From Betaproteobacteria bacterium UBA931 (GTDB taxonomy: Bacteria > Pseudomonadota > Gammaproteobacteria > Burkholderiales > Casimicrobiaceae), in assembly GCA_002293615.1 (NCBI GenBank), contig DBDN01000065.1, positions 2,961 through 22,110 on the forward strand: a stretch of DNA of 19,150 bases, read 5' to 3'. This document shows positions 13,625 to 19,150 of this stretch, piece after piece. The notes under the pieces are model-generated. The model was not told where the DNA came from. It did no database searches and saw only the letters and a program-made list of their open reading frames with translations. Position 1 is the first letter of the stretch; every line of letters starts with the position of its first letter. A program made the translations under genes and the position numbers.

Positions 13625-14545
13625 TCAGTTGGTCAATCCCCAAACATACGCGGTCAACAAATGGATCTTGCCCGGGCTGAGCAAATCCTTATGCGCGGGC
13701 ATCGCCTGCGTGCCTCCGGTCATCTCCATATTGCGCCCATAAACGATGCTTTCACGAATCGCCCGGTCCGAACTGCTGTATACCCAGATATCGTCGGTCA
13801 AATCCGGCGCGCCGACCGCTTGGGAACCTGCTCCATTTTCACCGTGACAGGAAACGCAATTTTCTTCAAACAACGGCCTACCCGCTGCCGCCGCACCGGC
13901 ATCGTGGTCAAGGCCGGAAAGCGCACGGACAAATGCCGTCACCTGATCCGCCCCGGCATCGCCCAAAACCTCGGCAAAAGGCGTCATCACGCCTGTGCGT
14001 CCTCCGGCAATGGATTCCTGGATCGCTTCCGGCGTACCGCCCCAGTTCCAGGCGCCGCTGCGCAGATTTGGAAAACCGATCGCGCCGCGAGCATCAGAAC
14101 CGTGGCACTGTGCGCAGTTGTTCAAGAATAATCGCTCAGCCATGCCCATTGCGACGGAATCCTGTGCCACCTGCTGCACGCTCATGACCGAATAGCGGTC
14201 ATAAAGCGGTTTGGTTTGCGCTTCGAGTTGTGCCATTTCCTCTTCAAACTGCCCCACCGACGACCATTTACCCACGCCCTCAAATGAGCCAAGGCCAGGA
14301 TAATAGATCAGATAGATTGCCGAAAAGGCCAGCAACCCCCAGAACATGATCCGCCACCAACCCGGCAACGGGTTGTTGTATTCGGCAAGATCGCCGTCCC
14401 AAACATGCTTCGTCGTTTCCTGCTGTTCCTCTTTACTGATTTTTCTGTTCATCGCCAGCAACAGAAAAACGCAGAAAGCAAAACCCAGTACCGTAAACGC
14501 GATGATATAAATACTCCAAAATCCGGATGTGAAGTCACTCATCAT
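13625..14545 (-). CDS. ccoP: cbb3 oxidase subunit CcoP (FixP), dihaem cytochrome c
   Basis: The dihaem electron-entry subunit of cbb3 oxidase, about 306 residues. Two membrane segments (about 9-31 and 65-83) flank the subunit signature HVWDGDLAEYNNPLPGWW. Two haem c sites follow: CAQCH (C144, C147, H148) and CVSCH (C230, C233, H234), with likely Met ligands in GVMTPF (M187) and QAMPAH (M282). Three nearby ATGs are possible (14554, 14545, 14542). AGGA is nine bases from the middle one, which I chose; the first has it directly adjacent. All overlap the end of ccoQ, so translation is coupled. A terminator follows. Confidence 0.95.
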   Translation of the reverse strand: MMSDFTSGFWSIYIIAFTVLGFAFCVFLLLAMNRKISKEEQQETTKHVWDGDLAEYNNPLPGWWRIMFWGLLAFSAIYLIYYPGLGSFEGVGKWSSVGQFEEEMAQLEAQTKPLYDRYSVMSVQQVAQDSVAMGMAERLFLNNCAQCHGSDARGAIGFPNLRSGAWNWGGTPEAIQESIAGGRTGVMTPFAEVLGDAGADQVTAFVRALSGLDHDAGAAAAGRPLFEENCVSCHGENGAGSQAVGAPDLTDDIWVYSSSDRAIRESIVYGRNMEMTGGTQAMPAHKDLLSPGKIHLLTAYVWGLTN

Positions 14546-14747
14546 GATTGACATTCCTATGGTTCATTGATTGTTTTGCAGACTCTATTTGGCCCGATCC
14601 TTCGGCTTCATCGGACAGCGCAAACGGCGCATTTGCCGCATCATCGAAGTCTTTTTTCCTACGGCCATTAAAAGCCCAGATGACGACCACGATAAAGACG
14701 AAAAGCGCCAGTGCCGTTAATAAGCCGTTGAAGAAGCCCGAATCCAT
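14535..14747 (-). CDS. ccoQ: cbb3 oxidase small subunit CcoQ (FixQ)
   Basis: A 70-residue single-span membrane protein (hydrophobic at about 8-26: GLLTALALFVFIVVVIWAF) followed by a charged, cytoplasmic tail starting NGRRKKDF, typical of CcoQ. It stabilises the contact between CcoP and the CcoNO core. A GTG one codon upstream has AAGG at six bases; the ATG at 14747 has it at nine. Either start is possible, and I use the ATG. It follows ccoO by six bases and overlaps ccoP. The tail is somewhat longer than in many CcoQ proteins. Confidence 0.88.
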   Translation of the reverse strand: MDSGFFNGLLTALALFVFIVVVIWAFNGRRKKDFDDAANAPFALSDEAEGSGQIESAKQSMNHRNVNHDE

Positions 14748-14753
14748 CACCGA

Positions 14754-15374
14754 TTACCTTATCGTACGCTTCAGAGTCATGCCCAAATACTGCATGTACG
14801 CAACCAATGCGTCTTCTTCGGTTTTTCCTTCCAGCTCCGTCGGCGCGGCATTGATTTCCGCGTCGGTATAAGGAATACCGAGAATTTTGAGCGCACCCAT
14901 TCTCTTGACGATCGTACCCGCATCTGCCGGGGTTGTCGCCAGCCACAGATAGTTGGGCATATTGGAATCGGGCACGACATCGCGCGGATTACGTAAATGG
15001 ACGCGATGCCACTCATCGGAATAGCGTTCGCCAAGCCGCGCCAGATCAGGGCCGGTGCGACGCGATCCCCACTGGAACGGGTGATCGTAAACAAACTCAC
15101 CGGCAACCGAATAGTGCCCATAGCGTTCATTTTCCGAGCGGAACGGGCGCACCATCTGCGTATGGCAACCGTGACAGCCTTCGCGGATATAAATATCGCG
15201 GCCTTCAAGCTGCAATGCCGTATATGGTTTCAACCCGGCAACCGGCTTGGTCGTCGAATCCTGAAAAAAGATAGGAATATTCAAAACCAGGCCGCCGATA
15301 CTTACCACAACCGCCATCAGAATGATCAGCAGCGGCAACTTGGTTTCAAGCGTTTGATGTGAAAAGAAACTCAT
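14754..15374 (-). CDS. ccoO: cbb3 oxidase subunit CcoO (FixO), monohaem cytochrome c
   Basis: The monohaem cytochrome c subunit, 206 residues. One membrane anchor (about 14-35) is followed by a periplasmic domain with the haem c site GCHGCHTQMVRP (C67, C70, H71) and the axial methionine M139 in SNMPNYLWL. GPDLARLG and DEWHRVHLRNPR are further family marks. The start is set by GGAGGAG seven bases upstream; the frame is open seven codons further up to a TTG that would overlap ccoN. It begins 17 bases after ccoN and lies in the ccoNOQP operon. Confidence 0.96.
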   Translation of the reverse strand: MSFFSHQTLETKLPLLIILMAVVVSIGGLVLNIPIFFQDSTTKPVAGLKPYTALQLEGRDIYIREGCHGCHTQMVRPFRSENERYGHYSVAGEFVYDHPFQWGSRRTGPDLARLGERYSDEWHRVHLRNPRDVVPDSNMPNYLWLATTPADAGTIVKRMGALKILGIPYTDAEINAAPTELEGKTEEDALVAYMQYLGMTLKRTIR

Positions 15375-15381
15375 GTTTGCA

Positions 15382-15388
15382 CTCCTCC
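15382..15388 (-). promoter_or_regulatory. Strong Shine-Dalgarno fixing the ccoO start
   Basis: GGAGGAG on the minus strand, seven bases before the ccoO ATG at 15374. It is the best ribosome binding site in the window and rules out the upstream TTG. Confidence 0.85.
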
Positions 15389-15391
15389 TGA

Positions 15392-16828
15392 TCAAGCGTG
15401 CGCCGACGCCGCAACGGGAACTTGCGCTTCCGCTGGCTTACCGGCACCTATGGTTTTGATCATGTTGTAGAACATCAACAACATTCCCACAAAATACATG
15501 CCGCCACCGACGATACGAATCGCATAGAACGGAAAGCTGTATTTCACCGATTCAACAAAGGTATACGTCAAAGTACCATCGTCATTGACCGCGCGCCACA
15601 TCAGCCCTTGCATCACGCCGGCAATCCACAACGATGCGACATAGAGCACAATGCCGATTGTCGCAATCCAGAAATGGGTGTTGACGAGACTCATCGACCA
15701 CATTTTGGTTTGTCCGTAAAGGCGCGGCAGCAGGTAATACATACTGCCGATGGTAATGAAACCGACCCAACCCAGCGCACCGGAATGCACGTGGCCGATG
15801 GTCCAATCCGTAAAGTGCGACAACGCATTAATCGTTTTGACGGAAAGCATCGGCCCTTCAAAAGTGGACATACCGTAAAAGGATAAGGCGACAACCATGA
15901 ATTTAAGAATCGGATCCGTGCGCAATTTGTACCAAGCGCCCGAAAGCGTCATGATGCCGTTGATCATGCCGCCCCACGACGGCGCCAGCAAGATCAATGA
16001 GAACAACATTCCGAGCGTTTGCGCCCAATCCGGCAACGCGCTGTAATGCAGATGGTGCGGCCCCGCCCACATATAGGTAAAAATCAGCGCCCAGAAATGC
16101 ACCACCGACAGCCGATACGAATAGATCGGACGCCCGGCCTGTTTCGGCACAAAGTAGTACATCATGCCGAGAAAAGCTGCGGTCAGGAAAAAGCCCACTG
16201 CGTTATGACCATACCACCATTGCACCATTGCATCCTGAACGCCCGCATACGCGGAATAGGATTTCGTCAACGTTGCCGGCATCTCAAAACTGTTGAAGAT
16301 ATGCAAAATCGCAACCGCAATGATAAATGCGCCATAAAACCAGTTCGCCACATAAATATGTTTGGTGCGCCGTATTGCCAGCGTGCCGAAAAATACAATC
16401 GCGTAAGAAACCCAAACCACTGCGATAAGAAGGTCAATCGGCCATTCCAACTCCGCATACTCTTTACCGGTAGAAAAACCAAGCGGTAAAGAAAGCGCGG
16501 CCAGCACGATAACCAGATTCCAGCCCCAGAACGTGAACGCCGCCAAAGCCGGCGCAAACAATCTCGTCTGGCAGGTACGTTGAACAATATAGTAAGACGT
16601 TGCAAAAAGAGCACAGCCACCAAATGCAAAAATAATGGCGTTGGTGTGCAACGGACGCAACCTTCCGTAGGTTAACCACGGAATATCAAAGTTTAACGCC
16701 GGCCACATAAGCTGAGCTGAAATCAGCATACCGACCAGCAGGCCCACGATTCCCCAGATCACAGTCATGACGCTAAACTGGCGAACCACCTTATAATTAA
16801 AAAACTCTACTGCAGATTTTGTAGCCAT
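15392..16828 (-). CDS. ccoN: cbb3 oxidase catalytic subunit CcoN (FixN)
   Basis: The 478-residue haem-copper oxidase subunit that reduces oxygen at low concentration and pumps protons across the inner membrane. It is hydrophobic throughout with about twelve membrane helices. Metal ligands can be assigned: H61 in RPLHTNAI (low-spin haem b), H208 in WWYGHNAVGFF and H258-H259 in AGPHHLHYSALPDW (CuB), and H346 and H348 in GHVHSGALGW (haems b3 and b). Y252 in FTYMWAGPHH fits the cbb3-type cross-linked tyrosine, and E324 in TFEGPM is also conserved. The length is normal and nothing is missing. It is the first gene of ccoNOQP, with a predicted FNR-dependent promoter 122 bases or less upstream. Confidence 0.97.
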   Translation of the reverse strand: MATKSAVEFFNYKVVRQFSVMTVIWGIVGLLVGMLISAQLMWPALNFDIPWLTYGRLRPLHTNAIIFAFGGCALFATSYYIVQRTCQTRLFAPALAAFTFWGWNLVIVLAALSLPLGFSTGKEYAELEWPIDLLIAVVWVSYAIVFFGTLAIRRTKHIYVANWFYGAFIIAVAILHIFNSFEMPATLTKSYSAYAGVQDAMVQWWYGHNAVGFFLTAAFLGMMYYFVPKQAGRPIYSYRLSVVHFWALIFTYMWAGPHHLHYSALPDWAQTLGMLFSLILLAPSWGGMINGIMTLSGAWYKLRTDPILKFMVVALSFYGMSTFEGPMLSVKTINALSHFTDWTIGHVHSGALGWVGFITIGSMYYLLPRLYGQTKMWSMSLVNTHFWIATIGIVLYVASLWIAGVMQGLMWRAVNDDGTLTYTFVESVKYSFPFYAIRIVGGGMYFVGMLLMFYNMIKTIGAGKPAEAQVPVAASAHA

Positions 16829-16866
16829 CGTAATAATCCCTGGTTATGTACACAGTGATGCGTCCT

Positions 16867-16907
16867 ATTGTAGACAAACAAATCGACAGAAACATGATGT
16901 AACTCAA
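16867..16907 (-). promoter_or_regulatory. FNR-activated (class II) promoter of ccoNOQP
   Basis: On the minus strand, TTGAGTTACATCAT (16907-16894) matches the FNR consensus TTGAT-N4-ATCAA at 8 of 10 bases. After 21 bases comes TACAAT (16872-16867), a good -10. If transcription starts near 16860, the FNR box is centred at about -40.5, the position expected for a class II activator where it replaces the -35. The leader would be about 31 bases. The fnr gene lies in the same window. Sequence and geometry are seen; use by this FNR is inferred. Confidence 0.75.
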
Positions 16908-16950
16908 AATATCTTCACATGATCAGCGGAAAATATTTATTAAAACAACA

Positions 16951-17118
16951 TTATTCACTGCTTTTTATGTCCTTTGGATTGTCATCGTCAACAAGAATGC
17001 GATAAGCCGGGCCATCCAGATCATCCATTTGGCCGCTTCTTATGCTCCACCAGAAAATACCGCCGATCACCGCTACCAAAAGCACTGTAACCGGGATCAG
17101 CAACCATAACGCTTCCAT
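16951..17118 (-). CDS. ccoS: CcoS/FixS, small cbb3 oxidase maturation protein
   Basis: A 55-residue single-span membrane protein. It starts MEALWLLIPVTVLLVAVIGG, then FWWSIRSGQMDDLDGPAYRI, the CcoS signature (a membrane helix, then the F-W-x(4)-GQ-x-DDL-x-GP block), and ends in an acidic tail. CcoS is needed to insert haem b and copper into the oxidase. It starts 14 bases after ccoI, with AGGA 12 bases upstream, a rather long spacing; a nearer ATG (17126) is out of frame and ends after nine codons. It is likely co-transcribed with ccoI and separated from ccoN by the FNR promoter. Confidence 0.9.
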   Translation of the reverse strand: MEALWLLIPVTVLLVAVIGGIFWWSIRSGQMDDLDGPAYRILVDDDNPKDIKSSE

Positions 17119-17132
17119 ATTGACATGCTTTC

Positions 17133-19150
17133 CTACAGATTTTTTTTCTCTTGACCGGCATGACCCGATACGCGGATCGCGCGCATCGCGTTCAACACCA
17201 CGACAAGCGACGATAAAGACATCCCGCCTGCCGCAACAAGCGGTGTAACATAACCCAAAACCGCCGCCGGTATGGCCAGCACATTATAACAAGCCGCCCA
17301 GCACAGGTTCTGGCGGATAATGCCCAGTGTACGGCGCGCGCACGCCAAGGCATCGACCAAACGCGGCAACTCATCGGAAAGCACCACCACATCCGCCGTC
17401 CATTGCGCAAGCGACGTTGCGCTGCCGAGGCTAACCGAAATCTGCGCTTGCGCCAAACTCGGCGCATCATTAATACCGTCGCCGATCATCGCAACGATTT
17501 CGCCTTTTTTCTGCATGGCCTGAATGTATTCGCGCTTATCTTCCGGCAACAGTTCGCCCTGAAACGTTTCGATCCCGATTTCATCGGCCAGACTCTCAAC
17601 ATTCAACGCGCGATCCCCGGACAAAAGCATGGTTTTAATCCCCATGCCTTTCAAGCGTTTGATCGTGCCAGCCGCACCGGGGCGCAACGCATCGCCCAGC
17701 GCAAAGGCAGCGCAAATACCGCTTTCGTTACCGAGAAACACCAACGTTTTCGCCGAATATCCCGCAATGAACGGCTCCAAACTCTTCGGTACGGCAGCGG
17801 CGCTTCCGGCAAACGACGCGCGTCCGATACGCCAGCGTTCGCCGTCAATACCCCCTTCGACACCCATACCGGCAACAACGGTCAATCCCGACACCTGCGG
17901 CAAGTCTTCATCGTCCTCGCCTCTATCGCCATGAAACGCCAACGCAATCGGATGTTCCGAACGCGCTTCCAGCGCTTGTGCAATCCGTTTGAATGCCCGC
18001 GTTTGTGTTTCATCGATCGCCGCCATCGCAATCAAGCGCACCCGACCTTCGGTCAGCGTTCCGGTTTTATCGAATACAACCGTCGTAATTTTTGCCAGCG
18101 TTTCCAGCGCATCGCTGCGCGACAACACCACATGCAAACGTCCCAACGCGCCCGCCGCCGCCGATAACGCCGTTGGCGTTGCCAGCGACAACGCGCAAGG
18201 GCAAGAAATCACCAATAGCGAAAACACCACTTCCAGCGCGCGCTCCGGCATCAGCCATAACCAAACCGCACCGACAATAGCCGCCAGCGTCAATAAAATA
18301 CTGACAAACCAGAATGCCACTTTATCGGCAATGCGGGCAACACGCGGTCGTTCGCTGGCGGCACGATCCACCAGCCGCAAAATAGTCGCCAACCGCGTCG
18401 CTTCGCCCACTTCGGAAACACCAACAATCAATGCGTTTTCGCGATTGACCGACCCTGCGAATACTTTATCGCCTACGGCGCGCCGTTGCGGCCAACTCTC
18501 GCCCGTCAATACCGCTTCTTCGACATGCGACGCCCCTTCGAGAATCAGCCCGTCGGCAGGAACCACGGCGCCGGCGCGAACCAACACAACATCGCCGTGA
18601 TTAAGCGACGCCGCCGTCAACGTGTGCGTTGTTTGTTTCTCCGGCCAATGATCGAAGCGTTCGGCAGCCATCGGGCGCTGCCGCGCCATCGCCTCAATCG
18701 CTTCACCCGAGCGATGGCGCGCCGTTAACTCAACAAAGCGCGCAACCAGCAAAAGCGCTACGAACATCGTTACCGAGTCATAGTAAACCTGGCCGCCTCC
18801 CTGCACCGTATTCCAAACACTGCCGATAAAAGCGAACAGCAGGCCGAGTGAAATCGGCACATCCATGCCCAAACTGCGTACCGACAAATCACGCAGCGCA
18901 CCTTTGAAAAAAGGCAAAGCCGAATAAAATATCACCGGCAATGTCAATACAAAGCTGCCCCAACGCAAAATCGTTTCTTCGCCAACGGCGACACCGCCCA
19001 GATAACCCGGTACGGCCAGCATCATCACCTGCATCATGCCGCACAATGCCACACCCAACCGAAACAGCAGCGTCCGTCGCTCTTTGCGCGCTTGCACATC
19101 GCGCAACTTCGGATCATAAGGATAGGCGCGATAACCGATGCCGGAAAGCG
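17133..19150 (-). CDS. ccoI: CcoI/FixI/CtpA copper-transporting P1B-type ATPase (N-terminus beyond window)
   Basis: A P-type ATPase that exports copper from the cytoplasm for cbb3 oxidase assembly. About 672 residues are visible. The frame is open to the window edge: a TTG at 19106 is not the start, because the frame upstream reads GYRAYPYDPKLRDVQARKE, usual for the end of the CcoI N-terminal region. The metal-binding N-terminus is therefore outside. Motifs are LTGES (18506 region), the membrane metal site SCPCALSLATPTA (codons near 18206-18168), the phosphorylated aspartate in DKTGTLTEG (Asp codon 18071-18069), SEHPIALAF and GDGINDAPSLAQ. The CPC site and the cco neighbours identify copper ATPase CcoI and not a general CopA. 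ccoS follows 14 bases downstream. Confidence 0.94.
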   Translation of the reverse strand, partial: LSGIGYRAYPYDPKLRDVQARKERRTLLFRLGVALCGMMQVMMLAVPGYLGGVAVGEETILRWGSFVLTLPVIFYSALPFFKGALRDLSVRSLGMDVPISLGLLFAFIGSVWNTVQGGGQVYYDSVTMFVALLLVARFVELTARHRSGEAIEAMARQRPMAAERFDHWPEKQTTHTLTAASLNHGDVVLVRAGAVVPADGLILEGASHVEEAVLTGESWPQRRAVGDKVFAGSVNRENALIVGVSEVGEATRLATILRLVDRAASERPRVARIADKVAFWFVSILLTLAAIVGAVWLWLMPERALEVVFSLLVISCPCALSLATPTALSAAAGALGRLHVVLSRSDALETLAKITTVVFDKTGTLTEGRVRLIAMAAIDETQTRAFKRIAQALEARSEHPIALAFHGDRGEDDEDLPQVSGLTVVAGMGVEGGIDGERWRIGRASFAGSAAAVPKSLEPFIAGYSAKTLVFLGNESGICAAFALGDALRPGAAGTIKRLKGMGIKTMLLSGDRALNVESLADEIGIETFQGELLPEDKREYIQAMQKKGEIVAMIGDGINDAPSLAQAQISVSLGSATSLAQWTADVVVLSDELPRLVDALACARRTLGIIRQNLCWAACYNVLAIPAAVLGYVTPLVAAGGMSLSSLVVVLNAMRAIRVSGHAGQEKKNL

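Overview
The window reads as ordinary, gene-dense chromosome of a betaproteobacterium, probably in or near the Burkholderiales. The main reason is the long minus-strand cluster on the right, in the order ccoI-ccoS-ccoN-ccoO-ccoQ-ccoP-ccoG-ccoH, followed by an fnr gene and a DsbD/TauE-like membrane protein. From memory, that order is typical of this class. Coding density is high. I see no rRNA, tRNA, CRISPR array, insertion sequence or prophage. The organism call is an inference from gene content only.

Layout. Left end (1-456, minus): mobB, cut by the window edge only at its C-terminus. 600-3247 and on to 4462: a sulfur amino acid block. cysK (minus) diverges from a cysteine-free Rrf2/CymR-like regulator (plus), which is followed by a Cys/Met-metabolism PLP enzyme (MetI/MetB type) and a PatB/MalY-type C-S lyase. 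Together these could make cysteine from O-acetylserine and pass its sulfur to homocysteine, under the neighbouring regulator. 4444-8149 (minus): ppiD, lpxB and rnhB, an envelope-biogenesis group with RNase HII at its end. 8150-8569 is a 420-base stretch with no convincing gene, only one weak ORF. 8570-10310 (minus): a DsbD_2/TauE-SafE-like membrane protein with a Cys/Met/His-rich motif, then a TraB/GumN family lipoprotein-sized secreted protein. 10468-11289 (plus): an FNR-type oxygen sensor with all four cluster cysteines. 11503-19150 (minus): the cbb3 oxidase genes and their assembly factors; ccoI runs off the right edge.

How it fits together. The right half is a microaerobic respiration unit. 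It has the high-affinity cbb3 oxidase (CcoNOQP), its copper supply and assembly proteins (CcoI, CcoS, CcoG, CcoH, perhaps the TauE-like protein) and the oxygen sensor FNR. A near-consensus FNR box lies upstream of ccoN, centred about 40.5 bases before the predicted transcription start, which is class II activator geometry. A strong intrinsic terminator after ccoP, followed by a separate promoter, appears to split ccoNOQP from ccoGH.

I did not find a clearly new biological system. The points most worth a second look are the CymR-like cysteine regulon, the TauE-like/GumN pair beside fnr, the FNR-ccoN promoter, the ccoP terminator, and a lone Neisseria-type DNA uptake sequence at the cysK stop codon.
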